A stretch of 64,000 nucleotides of DNA from Prionace glauca (lineage: Eukaryota > Chordata > Chondrichthyes > Carcharhiniformes > Carcharhinidae), in the NCBI GenBank assembly GCA_037974335.1, contig CM075761.1:11337790-11401789 (forward strand), read 5' to 3'. The notes under the pieces are model-generated. The model searched no databases. It was not told where the DNA came from and saw only the letters and a list, made by a program, of their open reading frames with translations. Positions 1-9,280 of the stretch are shown here, in pieces. Numbering within the stretch: position 1 is the first letter of the stretch; every line of letters begins with the position of its first letter. A program made the translations under genes and the position numbers.

Positions 1-1386
1 CAATCCCTCGATTAATGAAGGCCAGTACACCATACGCCTTCTTGACCACCTCCTCCACCTGCGAGGCCGATTTAAGAGTCCTGTGAACCCGGACCCCGAG
101 ATCCTTCTGCTCTTCAACGCTACTAAGACCCCTGCCCTTAATAGTGTACTCGTTCATCCCGTTGGTTCTGCCGAAATGGACTACTACACATTTATCCGCG
201 TTGAAGTCCATCTGCCACTTCTCCGCCCATTCCTGCATCCTATCTATGTCCTGCTGCAACTTTTGACATCCTTCCAGACCATCCACAACACCGCCGACCT
301 TCGTGTCATCAGCGAACTTGCTAACCCATCCCTCCACTTCCTCATCCAGGTCATTTATGAAAATGACAAACAACAAGGGTCCCAGAACAGATCCCTGGGG
401 CACCCCACTGGTGACTGACCTCCATTCCGAAAAAGACCCATCCACAACCACTCTCTGCCTTCTGCAGGCAAGCCAGTTCTGGATCCACAAGGCCAAAGGC
501 CCTTGGATCCCATGCCCTCTCACCTTCTCAAGAAGTCTTGCATGGGGGACCTTATCAAAAGCCTTGCTGAAGTCCATGTACACTACGTCCACGGCACTTC
601 CTTCGTCAATGTGTTCAGTCACATTATCGAAGAACTCAACTAGGCTCGTAAGGCACGACCTGCCCTTGACAAATCCATGCTGACTATTCCTGATCATGTC
701 AAACCTCTCCAAATGCTCGTAAATCTTGTCCCTCAGAAGCCTCTCCATCAGCTTACCAACCACTGAGGTCAGACTCCCCGGGCGGTAATTTCCCGGGCTA
801 TCTCTGTTCCCTTTCTTCAAAATAGGGACTACATCCGCAATCCTCCAATCTTCCGGAACCTCTCCCGTCTCCATTGACGACGCAAAGATCATCGCCAAGG
901 GCTCTGCAATCACTTCCCTGGCCTCCCACAGTATCCTGGGGTACATCCCATCTGGTCCCGGCGACTTATCTACCTTGATAGAATTCAAAAGTTCTAACAC
1001 ATCCTCCTCCTTAATGTCCACGTACTCAATCTTTTCCACCTGCTGCAAGTCCATAGCAAGATCTCCCAAATCAGCTTCCACTGTGAATACTGATGCAAAG
1101 TACTCATTAAGCACCTCCGCCATTTCTTCTGGTTCTACACAGACCTTTCCCCCTTCATCTTTTATAGGTCCTATCCTTTCCCTTCTCACCCTTTTACCTT
1201 TCACATACTTATAGAAGGCCTTGGGATTTTCCTTAATCTTACCCGCCAAGGTCTTCTCATGACCCCTTCTGGCTCTCCTAATTTCCCTTTTAACCTCCTT
1301 TCTACAGTCCTTATATTCTTCAAGATCCTTAACCTCTCCTAGTTCCCTGAACCTTTTGTACACCTTCCTTTTCCTCCTGACTAGGT
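1..1386 (-). CDS. CR1-A reverse transcriptase, partial (runs off window start)
   Basis: The minus-strand frame reads continuously from the linker (EPWCTKAVLN) through the finger and palm blocks [45 protein letters not shown] and [10 protein letters not shown] to the catalytic box FADDTKVGG and the thumb. No stop is visible before base 1. The enzyme would copy LINE RNA at a nicked chromosomal site by target-primed reverse transcription. It is in a different frame from the endonuclease upstream (single-base offset near 1440), so this copy probably cannot make the fused ORF2 protein. One conserved Val before SLTSVVG reads Gly here. Confidence 0.8.
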
Positions 1387-2463
1387 TCAACACAGCCTTC
1401 GTGCACCACGGTTCCCGCGACCTACCAAGCCCCCTTGCCTTATGGGAACATTGTCATGCAGAGCGCCAGACAAACATTCCTTGAATATCCTCCACCTTCC
1501 TTCGGTACTTTTCCCTAAGAATGCCTCCTTCCAGTTTATTTGTCCAAGTAACTTCCTGACTTCTTCATATCTCCCCTTACTCCAGACAAACACCTTCCTA
1601 GCCTGTCTGATCCTATCTCGTTCCAATGCAATTGTGAAGGAGATAGAATTATGGTCACCATTCCCAAGATGCTCTCCTACCGAGAGATCCATCACCTGCC
1701 CTGGTTCATTCGCCAGTACCAGGTCAAGTACTGCCTCTCCCCTCGTAGGCTTGTCCACATACTGTGTCAGGAAACCTTCCTGAACACGCCTAACAAACTC
1801 CTCTCCAGCCGAACCCCTTACTCTAGGGATATTCCAGTCGATGTTTGGGAAATTGAAGTCTCCCATCACGACAACTCTGTTTTTAATACATTTCTCCAGA
1901 ATCTGGTTCCCTATCTGCACTTCAACTTCCCTGTCACTATTGGGCGGCCTATAGAATACACCCAGCAAAGTTTTCGACCCTTTGCTGTTCGTAACTTCCA
2001 CCCACAGAGACTCTGTAGAAAGTCTCTCCACGGCATCCTCTTTCTCTGCAGCCATGACACTGTCCCTTATTAACAGTGCCACTCCACCACCTCTTCTGCC
2101 AGCCTCCCTGTCCTTCCTGAAACATCTGAAACCTGGCACCTGAAGTACCCAGTCCTGTCCCTGAGACATCCAAGTCTCCGTAATGGCCACCACATCACAT
2201 TCCCAAGCAGCTATCCACGCCCTAAGCTCATCTACCTTATTTACTATACTCCTTGCATTAAAATATACACACTTCAGCCCCTCAGTCTGGGCATTTCCCT
2301 TCTCCACCCCCAGTCTAACCTCCCTCCCATGTTTCCTGCGGTCCTCCCCTACCTTTAAAGTATTAAAGCACATGCATTTCAAACCCTGCTCCGCCCCACC
2401 CCCAATACGCCGTGCCTTGCATTCCCCATCTATGCCCCCCTCCCTTTCACCCCCTCTACTCAA
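1387..2463 (-). CDS. CR1-A apurinic-type endonuclease domain of ORF2
   Basis: A 358-residue minus-strand frame with the blocks of LINE APE-like endonucleases in order: FNARSIVNKVDEL near residue 70, VVAITETWM near 90, GGGVALLIRD, GVFYRPPNSD, VVMGDFNFPNIDW and GNGDHNSISF. These hold the catalytic Asn, Glu, Asp and Asp-His of the exonuclease III fold. In CR1 LINEs this domain nicks target DNA to prime reverse transcription. The first 60 residues are basic and low in recognisable content. The frame stops (GARRLC, then a stop) shortly after a place where the sibling copy at 24.83 kb has one extra A, so the stop is caused by a frameshift. Confidence 0.85.
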   Translation of the reverse strand: MSRGGEREGGIDGECKARRIGGGAEQGLKCMCFNTLKVGEDRRKHGREVRLGVEKGNAQTEGLKCVYFNARSIVNKVDELRAWIAAWECDVVAITETWMSQGQDWVLQVPGFRCFRKDREAGRRGGGVALLIRDSVMAAEKEDAVERLSTESLWVEVTNSKGSKTLLGVFYRPPNSDREVEVQIGNQILEKCIKNRVVVMGDFNFPNIDWNIPRVRGSAGEEFVRRVQEGFLTQYVDKPTRGEAVLDLVLANEPGQVMDLSVGEHLGNGDHNSISFTIALERDRIRQARKVFVWSKGRYEEVRKLLGQINWKEAFLGKSTEGRWRIFKECLSGALHDNVPIRQGGLVGRGNRGARRLC

Positions 2464-2483
2464 TATCCCACCCCCCCCCCAAA

Positions 2484-2727
2484 TCAGTTTAAACCTCCCC
2501 GCATAGCCTTTGCAAAATTACCCCCCAGGATATTGATTCCCCTCTGGTTCAGGTGTAAACCATCACTCATATAGAGGTCCCGCCTTCCCCAGAATGAGCC
2601 CCAATTGCTTAAGTCCCTGAACCCCTCCCTCCTGCACCATCCCCTCAGCCACGAGTTCAAACTTTCCCTCTCTCTATTCCTGTCTAAACTATCCCGTGGC
2701 ACAGGCAAGAGTCCGGATATAACTATT
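2484..2727 (-). CDS. CR1-A ORF1, C-terminal part of the esterase-like domain
   Basis: Minus-strand residues VISGLLPVPRD through MSDGLHLNQRG and ILGGNFAKAM to a stop. SDGLH matches the last conserved block (Asp-x-x-His) of SGNH-type esterases, which are known in CR1 ORF1 proteins. It is the continuation of the frame at 3626-2887 and is separated from it by the 159-bp insertion at 2728-2886. ORF2 begins about 20 bases downstream. Confidence 0.72.
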
Positions 2728-2886
2728 AAAAAAGAACAAAGAACAAAGAACAAAGAACAACCCAGCACGGGAAACAGGCCCTTCGGCCCAACGAGCCCGC
2801 GCCGCCACATCACCCTACACCTATTCTACCCTGCATGGCTACGAATGGAACCCTACTCAGTCAGATTCAGGGAAGAATTTTTTTTC
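2728..2886 (-). mobile_element. Short LINE/SINE 3' end inserted in CR1-A ORF1
   Basis: A 159-bp segment ending on the minus strand in GGCGGCGCGGGCTCGTTGGG, then GGGCCGAAGGGCC and a TTCTTTG tail repeated four times. The same 3' end occurs at 14.3, 22.1, 28.3, 41.6 and 63.5 kb. The flanks show a 3-bp duplication ATT (2725-2727 and 2887-2889). It splits the ORF1 esterase domain. Confidence 0.75.
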
Positions 2887-3626
2887 ATTCTTCCAGACTT
2901 GGCGTTTAGTTTCCACCCCAACTCCATAAATCTTTGTTTAATATCCCCTTCCCTTAATCTCCCTATGTCATGTGTCCCCACATGAACTATAACTTGGGGT
3001 TGATCTCCCTCTCCCCTAAGAGTCCTGAATACCCTGTCCGATACATCCCGGACCCCAGCCCCAGGTAGGCAACACACCAGCCCCGAGTCCTTACCCTTAC
3101 CTCCAACTCTCCTATCCGTCCCCTTAACTGTGGAGTCCCCAATCACGAGGCCCAACCTCTTACCCCTAACCACCTGAGATTTCCCAATAGGCTCACCCCC
3201 AGAGACCTGCTCCCTTTGGCTATCCCCAGTTGATTCCTCCTCAACTGTAGCCTCCAGGACCGAAAACCTATTTTGGAGGGGAACAGCCCCAGGGGATTGA
3301 CCCCCCAACTGCTTCTTTCCCCTCTTCCTGACAGTGACCCAAGACTCATTTCTAGGAGTAACTATCTCCTTATAACTCCTTTCTATGTCCTCCTCCACTT
3401 TCCGGATTATGCGGAGCTCCTCTAATTCCACCTCCAGCTCCTTTACACGCTCCTCCAGAAACTGCACTTTTACACACTTCGCACAAGTAAAACCACCTGA
3501 AACACTGCTGGACTCCCTCACTACATACATCCCACAGGAGATGCAGCTTACAGCCTGAACTGCCATCCCTGAAACTATTCCCAGCAGAAAAATAAAAATA
3601 TTTTTAAAAAAAACCTTCCCACACAC
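2887..3626 (-). CDS. CR1-A ORF1, N-terminal part: zinc finger, coiled coil, esterase block I
   Basis: The minus-strand frame starts MCGKVFFKN with a hydrophobic stretch, then two Cys pairs (CISC near residue 28 and CAKC near 48) that would bind zinc, followed by a Glu/Leu-rich coiled coil (FLEERVKELEVELEELR). From about residue 158 come LVIGDSTVKGTDRR (the GDS nucleophile block of SGNH esterases), CLPGAGVRDVSDRV and VIVHVGTHDIGR. This PHD-like finger plus esterase is the documented layout of CR1-group ORF1 proteins, which coat LINE RNA. The hydrophobic start is unusual and could instead lie before the real initiator. Confidence 0.75.
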
Positions 3627-3770
3627 TTATAATTAGGTTAGAGGAGGTGGAAGGGTGGGATTCATAAGAAATAAGAACATAAGAACATAAGAAATAGGAG
3701 CAGGAGTAGGCCATCTGGCCCTTCGAGCCTGCCCCGCCATTCAATAAGATCATGGCTGATCTGTCGTGAC

Positions 3771-5750
3771 TCAGCTCCACCTTCCCGCCCTCTCCCCATA
3801 ACCCTTAATCCCTTCTCTTATCAAAAACCCATCAACCCGTTTCTTAAAAATATTTAGCGAGGCAGCCTCCACCACTTCAACGGGCAGAGAATTCCAGAGA
3901 TTCACCACCCTTTGAGTGAAGAAGTTCCTCCTCAACTCTGTTCTAAACCGCCCCCCCTTTATCTTGAGGCTGTGCCCCCTAGTCCTACTGTCTTTTTTGA
4001 GCGGGAACAGTCTCTCCACCTCTATCCTATCCATCCCATTCATCATCTTATACGTCTCAATGAGATCTCCCCTCATTCTTCTAAACTCTAACGAGTACAA
4101 GCCTAGTTTATTCAGCCTCTCCTCATAGCTCAATCCCCTCAACTCCGGTATCAGCCGAGTAAACCTCCTCTGCACTCCCTCCAGGGCCAAAACATCCCTG
4201 CGCAGGTGCGGCGCCCAAAACTGCACACAGTACTCCAGCTGCGGCCTCACCAATGCCCTATACAGCTGCAGCAAGACCTCCCTACTTTTATATTCAATCC
4301 CCTTCGCTATGAAGGCCAGCATCCCATTCGCCTTCCTGACCACCTGCTGCACCTGCAAGCTGGGTTTTTGCGACTCATGCACAAGGACCCCGAGGTCCCT
4401 CTGCACCGTCGCCTGCTGCAGTTTTTCGCCCCGTAAGTAATAGTCCTTCCTACCATTCCTCCTACCAAAGTGGACCACCTCACACTTGCCAACATTAAAT
4501 TCCATTTGCCATTTCCTGGCCCATTCGCCCAGCCTATCTAGATCCTTCTGCAGACTCTCCACACCCTCCGCACAATTTGCCTTTCCCCCAATCTTGGTGT
4601 CATCAGCAAATTTCGACACCCTGCACTCGGTTCCCTCCTCCAGATCATCTATATAAATGGTAAATAGCTGAGGCCCCAGCACCGACCCCTGGGGCACCCC
4701 ACTAGTCACCAACCGCCAATCCGAATAGCATCCATTGACCCCCACTCTCTGCCTCCTATTTGACAACCAATCCTCTATCCACGCTAACACCCTACCCCCA
4801 ACTCCATGTCCCCTGACCTTCTGCAATAACCTCTTGTGAGGTACCTTGTCAAACGCCTTCTGAAAATCCAGAAAGACCACATCCACCGGCTCTCCTCCAT
4901 CCACTGCCCTAGACACATCCTCATAGAACTCCAGTAAATTTGTCAGACACGACTTCCCTTTAATGAAACCGTGTTGCGTCCGCCCTATCAAGCAATTCCC
5001 CTCAAGATGCCTCGCTATTTCCTCCTTAATGACGGTTTCTAACATTTTACCTACCACAGACGTTAAACTAACCGGCCTATAATTCCCCGCCTTTTGCCTG
5101 GCACCCTTCTTAAACAACGGCGTAACATTAGCCGTTTTCCAATCTTCCGGCACTTCCCCGGAATCCAGCGACGTCTGGAAAATAACCACCAAGGCATCCA
5201 CTATCACCTCCGCCATTTCTTTCAGAACCCTCGGATGCATTCCATCCGGTCCTGGGGACTTGTCCACAATCAGCCCCTCCAGTCTGTCGAGCACCACCTC
5301 TCTAGTAACAGTAATGTCATTAAGACCCTCCATTCCTACCACCTTTCCATCGCTAACACCCGGCAAATTATTCACGTCCTCCTCCGTGAAGACAGAAACA
5401 AAGAAGTTATTCAAGACCTTAGCCATATCCCTATCCCCTACCACTAGCTTCCCTTTCTCATCCTCTAAAGGACCAACGTTTATCCTAGCCAGCCTCTTCC
5501 TTTTTATATATTTATAAAAACTCTTGCTATCCTTTTTTATATTAAGTGCTAGCCCAGCCTCATAGCTTCTCCTACCCTCCTTTATCAATTTCTTTGTCAA
5601 TCTTTGTTGACATTTAAACCTTTCCCAATCCTCTTCTCGCCCACTGCTCTTAGCTACTCTAAACTCCTCCGCTTTTAATTTAACACTTTCCTTCACCTCC
5701 TTCGTTATCCACGGCTTATTACCTCTCCTCCTACTGTCCTTTTTAACCAT
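3771..5750 (-). CDS. CR1-C reverse transcriptase, open reading frame intact
   Basis: 659 residues from ATG (MVKKDSRRRGNKPW) to TGA. Blocks in order: linker helices to about residue 95, [13 protein letters not shown] near 165, [15 protein letters not shown] near 227, TQHGFIKGKSC near 258, FLDFQKAFDKVPH near 295, [11 protein letters not shown] near 350, KFADDTKIGG near 380 (the catalytic Asp pair), then the thumb and a C-terminal region ending GYGERAGRWS. All catalytic residues are visible. It lacks the endonuclease that CR1 ORF2 normally carries. The usual family polyprotein is about 950 residues. The ATG lies about 60 bases after the promoter-like monomers. Confidence 0.88.
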   Translation of the reverse strand: MVKKDSRRRGNKPWITKEVKESVKLKAEEFRVAKSSGREEDWERFKCQQRLTKKLIKEGRRSYEAGLALNIKKDSKSFYKYIKRKRLARINVGPLEDEKGKLVVGDRDMAKVLNNFFVSVFTEEDVNNLPGVSDGKVVGMEGLNDITVTREVVLDRLEGLIVDKSPGPDGMHPRVLKEMAEVIVDALVVIFQTSLDSGEVPEDWKTANVTPLFKKGARQKAGNYRPVSLTSVVGKMLETVIKEEIARHLEGNCLIGRTQHGFIKGKSCLTNLLEFYEDVSRAVDGGEPVDVVFLDFQKAFDKVPHKRLLQKVRGHGVGGRVLAWIEDWLSNRRQRVGVNGCYSDWRLVTSGVPQGSVLGPQLFTIYIDDLEEGTECRVSKFADDTKIGGKANCAEGVESLQKDLDRLGEWARKWQMEFNVGKCEVVHFGRRNGRKDYYLRGEKLQQATVQRDLGVLVHESQKPSLQVQQVVRKANGMLAFIAKGIEYKSREVLLQLYRALVRPQLEYCVQFWAPHLRRDVLALEGVQRRFTRLIPELRGLSYEERLNKLGLYSLEFRRMRGDLIETYKMMNGMDRIEVERLFPLKKDSRTRGHSLKIKGGRFRTELRRNFFTQRVVNLWNSLPVEVVEAASLNIFKKRVDGFLIREGIKGYGERAGRWS

Positions 5751-5814
5751 CGGAATAAATTTCTGCTGTGTAGAGAATCGGGTATCCTCTCTGCGCTAAT
5801 TTATAGGGTTAGGG

Positions 5815-6328
5815 GCCCGAAAAAAAACTACAAGTACCGGCAAGCGCCCTAGTGACGACTTCCGGTTTCTAACTTAATTAAAAAAAAACCGCCGAAACAC
5901 GCGACTTTAAAACTAAAATAAAAAGTTACCCAGTATAAACTTTTTTGCTACCTTTTTGCTGCCTCCTCACTCGCCCAAAAATCGCTGCCTCTCAACTCTG
6001 CTCCACAGGAACAATGAGGCCGAGTCACGGAGGTAGGAGCTTTTTAAACCCGAGAAAAAAACTACAAGTACCGGCAAGCGCCCTAGTGACGACTTCCGGT
6101 TTCCAACATAATTTAAAAAAAAACCGCCGAAACTCGCGACTTTAAAACTAAAATAAAAAGTTACCCAGTATAAAATTTTTGCTACCTTTTTGCTGCCTCC
6201 TGACTCGCCCAAAAATCGCTGCCTCTCAACTCTGCTCCACAGGAACAATGAGGCCGAGTCACGGAGGTAGGAGCTTTTTAAACCCGAGAAAAAAACTACG
6301 AGTACCGGCAAGCGCCCTAGTGACGACT
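5815..6328 (-). repeat. Tandem 234-bp monomers at the CR1-C 5' end
   Basis: The motif ACTACAAGTACCGGCAAGCG recurs at 5827, 6061 and (with one change) 6295, giving an exact period of 234 bp and about 2.1 copies, the outermost truncated. Each unit carries a GC-rich segment, poly-A/T runs and GAGGCCGAGTCACGG. Truncated outer monomers directly upstream of a LINE reading frame resemble the monomeric promoters of mouse L1. That they act as promoters is inference. Confidence 0.8.
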
Positions 6329-6875
6329 AGAATGCGTGCCTCTATTCTCTATGATGTATATAAGGTCACTGGGCAATCCTACTTCCAACAATGTGCAACA
6401 TCTCAGATATGATAGACAAGATATAACATTTGTTTGATATTCTTTTCCCGCATTGAATTTTAGCTTGAGCGAGAGAAGGCAACGAGAGGGACAAAAGGAG
6501 CGACAAATGGGTACGTTTTTTTCGAAATGTTGATAGCGAGTAAATGGCAGAAGTAAAACAATATCGAAGTTGAAATTGATTGATAGAGGTGTTTCTATGG
6601 TGAATGCACCGGTTGATTGGTACTGACAGTTAACTGCTGAGACGTGTTTGAAAGAAAATTTGAAGAAATGCAGTACTTGAGCTTTGCCAAAAAAAAATTC
6701 GAGGCTTTTGGCCTTGTATTCATCGGCACACAAACCCCCCCCCCCACAAGACGAATATATGTAATGGGAACAAATATGAATTTTTTTCCCCATGAGAAGA
6801 CTATTTCCCTGATTGGCAAAAGGTCTCTGATTGTTTGCAGATTTTTTTTATGGAGAATGTCACTGTTAACTGATA
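6329..6875. other. Unassigned spacer
   Basis: AT-rich sequence with short open frames on both strands that do not resemble any family I know. A C-run lies near 6737. I see no gene or clear repeat here. Confidence 0.5.
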
Positions 6876-7080
6876 ATAGAACATAGAACATTACAACGCA
6901 GAACAGGCCTTTCGGCCCACATGTTGCGCCGACCAGTTAAAAAACAATGACCCTCTAACCTAAACCAAACCCTTACCATCCATAAACCTATCCACAGATC
7001 TCTTAAACGCCCCCAAACTAGGCGCATTTACAACTGCAGCAAGCAGGGCATTCCATTCCCTCACCACCCTCTGGGTAAAG
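6876..7080 (-). mobile_element. CR1-B 3' end, minus strand
   Basis: ATAGAACATAGAACATTACA followed by the reverse complement of the family hairpin and the last ~40 codons of RT (CACCACCCTCTGGGTAAAG). It faces a plus-strand CR1-B tail 20 bases further on. Confidence 0.8.
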
Positions 7081-7102
7081 ATAATTGCCAGTTCTCTGCC
7101 TA

Positions 7103-7162
7103 CATGCGCAACATCGTGGGCCCAAGGGCCTGTTCTGCGCTGTAATGTTCTATGTTCTATGT
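7103..7162 (+). mobile_element. CR1-B terminal 60 bases, plus strand
   Basis: GCAACATCGTGGGCCCAAGG through CTGCGCTGTAATGTTCTATG, the exact tail of the CR1-B family. Together with 6876-7080 it forms a head-to-head inverted pair. Confidence 0.75.
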
Positions 7163-7174
7163 CTATTTGTTAAC

Positions 7175-7835
7175 ATAGAAACTAGAAGGAGGAGGATGCC
7201 ATTTGGCCCTTCCAAACTGCTCTGCTATTCATTATGACCACGGCTGATAATCAAATTCAACATCCTGATCCTCCTTTCTCCCCACCCCTCCCCCGTACCA
7301 TTCGATCCCTTTAGTCCCAAGACCTATATCTAGTTTCTTCCTGAGATCACATAACGTTTTGACCTCACTACATTCTGTGGTAGTGAGTTCCACACATTCA
7401 CCATCTTCTGGGTGAGGACATTTCTCCTCACCTCAGTTCTAAAAGGTTTCACCTGTAATCTCAAACGATCATCTCTTGTCCTGGACTCCTTCACCATCGG
7501 GAACATTGCTTCTCAATCTACCCTATCCAATCCTGCTAGTATTTTATAAGTTTCGTTGAGGTCACTTCTCACTCTTCTAAAATCCAGTGAAAACAATCCT
7601 AACCGACGTAGTCTCTCTGAATGTAACAGACCGGCCATCCAGGAATCAGTTGGTAAACCCTCATTGTTCTCCCTCCATAGCAAGGATATCGGTCCTCAGA
7701 TAAGGATACCAGAAGTGCACAATTCGCTTCTCACCAACGTCCTGTACAAGTGCAGTAAAGTACCCCATTTCTGTAATCAAATCCTGTCGCTATCAATGAC
7801 AACATGCCATTTACCTTATTAACTTCCTGCTGAAA
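7175..7835 (-). mobile_element. Old degraded CR1-like LINE, 3' part
   Basis: The minus strand retains the 3' gene end of CR1 LINEs (counterparts of the EVYKI, FSLE and RMLPG blocks are recognisable in frame fragments). Many substitutions mark it as much older than the neighbouring CR1-A, -B and -C copies. Confidence 0.65.
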
Positions 7836-7971
7836 TGTTTAGAAAGATGTCGTTTGACTGATTGGTTTCCAATGGGGGTACCATAAACGTAGACATGGGT
7901 CAAGCGTGGAGGAGGAAAAGCACCAACTGCTCACATGTCAGGGTATCAAAGGATGGCTTTGTTTTTTTTTC

Positions 7972-8130
7972 CAACACAATTACATAAAAAACACAGAACA
8001 GTCTGGTACCATTCGGCCCATCAGCTGTTGTTAATGTTCCAGAGGTACCCCCATTCCTTCTTTCTATCACCCCATCAACATATCCTCTACTCCTTTCTCC
8101 CCTTTGTGTCTATCCGGCTACCCAGTTAAA
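7972..8130 (-). mobile_element. Degraded LINE/SINE 3' end
   Basis: CAGAACAGTCTGGTACCATT and CGGCCCATCAGCTGTTGTTA resemble the reverse complement of a retroposon tail. Too short to place in a family. Confidence 0.4.
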
Positions 8131-8238
8131 ATACATCTTCGCCATTCATCTCAACATGAGGAGGAAAATGGAGCAACTAACGCCATAATCAGAACGATTT
8201 TAATTGTGTGATTTTTTTTTCAATCGGCACATTTTAAA

Positions 8239-8665
8239 TTGATTTGATTTGATTTATTATTGTCACATGTATTAATATGCAAGAAAAAATGGGCCCACCT
8301 TGCATTAAATTGAACTTTCTCTACAACCTGGCTACGATTGGGACAATACATTGTGCACTCCCTCCTTTCCTTCTCGATGAACGATATGCTTGTCTGTGTA
8401 GCGCGCAAGAAATAATAATTTTCACAGTATCACAGTACATGCGACAATAATAAATTAAATCTATGTACTCTGTGCATGGTATGCTTTGTCTGTAGAGCGC
8501 GCAAGAAACAATAGTCACTGTAACACAATACATGTGACAATAATGAAGTAAATCTATGTACTCTATGAACGGTATGCTTTGTCTGTATAGCGCGCAAGAA
8601 ACGATATTTTTCACTGTATCCCAATACAAGTGACAAAAATAAATCAAATCACATCAAATCAAAAA
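8239..8665 (+). mobile_element. AATCAAATC-tailed LINE 3' end, with inverted piece and triplicated tail
   Basis: Plus-strand 3' end (8305-8665) of an L2/Rex1-like LINE ending in AATCAAATC repeats. A segment of about 94 bp with the motif GCGCGCAAGAAA occurs three times (8401, 8497, 8590). Bases 8239-8283 hold the same tail in reverse orientation, so two copies face each other. Family assignment to L2/Rex1 is inferred from the coding portion of the copy at 23.1-23.9 kb. Confidence 0.7.
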
Positions 8666-9237
8666 CACTCCCTATGCACCCGAGTTCCATATTCTCCCCA
8701 TTCTTCCGAGATACATTTTTGTCCTGAATTCCTGCTTGGCGGCAAACTCATCCTGCAAGATTTTGGAATCCTCCTTCTGCCTTATTGAACCGTTTCATAA
8801 TTGCAGATGGATCCGCCCTCAATTTTTTTTTTCAGAGAAAAAGAGCTCCAACCTCTTCAAGACTCACTGACTGTTGCTCGCTCTCATTCCTGGTATCATT
8901 CATTGTGAAATGTTAACTGCACTTGTCCACTACCTAGGAATCTTTACCAGATTGGAAAGAACCGTGCTCTGCGCTCCATGTCTGGTGTAGCTGACGTGAC
9001 TAAGACATTTGAGGCATTTTGGGGAACGTGCCGATTGCTCGCCAGTACCTGGAAATGTAGTAAACAGGAAAACCGCAGAGAGCTCTCTACCTCGGTTCTA
9101 TTTCCAAACCCCTGACGTGTTTTTATTCATGTACACAGAGTTCATATTTCACACCTCCCCCACACAAAGAGAACAAGAGCGATTTCTCAGCGAAATTTGG
9201 ATCTTTGGCTAAGAGTTCACGGTTTTGCTCAAGGACA
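8666..9237. other. Upstream region of the Ig-type receptor gene
   Basis: Mostly unique sequence. No TATA box is evident close to the start codon. CCTGACGTGT near 9111 contains a TGACGT half of a CRE-like site, which may be chance. The 5' UTR should lie here. The transcription start cannot be fixed from sequence alone. Confidence 0.4.
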
Positions 9238-9280
9238 ATGAGTTTCCTGGGTATCTGTGCATTGGCCCATGTCTTCCAGG
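9238..9280 (+). CDS. Exon 1: signal peptide
   Basis: ATG at 9238 (context AAGGACAATGA) encodes MSFLGICALAHVFQ with a hydrophobic core and ends in phase 1 before GTGAGATATC. A phase-1 intron after the leader is the rule for V-domain genes. Joined to exon 2 it reads ...HVFQVMVS/QLTV, with cleavage likely just before QLTV. A TTG 33 bases upstream in frame is not a plausible start. Intron 1 (9281-11196) holds a SINE and a reversed LINE tail. Confidence 0.78.

Larger units (their letters stand above)
1..3660 (-). mobile_element. CR1-A LINE, nearly full length, 3' end cut by the window edge
   Basis: Read on the minus strand the element has, in order, an ORF1 with a zinc-finger/coiled-coil head and an esterase-like domain (3626 to 2484), an apurinic-type endonuclease frame (2463 to 1387) and a reverse transcriptase frame that stays open to base 1. 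This is the order known for CR1-group LINEs. The RT is nearly identical to copies at 24.8-26.8, 32.3-33.6 and 37.2-38.5 kb. The 3' terminal 600 or so bases lie outside the window. A 159-bp short repeat sits inside ORF1, and one base appears to be missing in the endonuclease-RT linker near 1440, so endonuclease and RT lie in different frames. The 5' end abuts the 3' tail of a second LINE at about 3661. Confidence 0.88.
3662..6328 (-). mobile_element. CR1-C LINE: 5' tandem monomers joined to an intact RT frame
   Basis: The minus-strand element ends at 3662 in a TTCTTATG repeat tail, preceded by the family's CTCCTGCTCCTATTTCTTATG end. It contains a 659-residue open RT frame (5750-3771) and, upstream, a 514-bp region of about 2.1 tandem copies of a 234-bp unit. 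ORF1 and the endonuclease are absent, so this copy either is internally deleted or moved with a leader joined directly to RT. The identical RT sequence recurs at 55.1-56.2 kb, which implies youth. Confidence 0.85.

Noticed and set aside
303-683. Plus-strand open frames over the RT regions (also at 33221, 37282-37960, 3916, 55721 and others)
   Set aside because: Antisense shadows of LINE RT frames; they repeat wherever the LINE does and show no domain of their own.
9205-9237. Upstream start of the Ig-type receptor at a TTG
   Set aside because: Non-ATG start without need; ATG at 9238 gives a normal leader.
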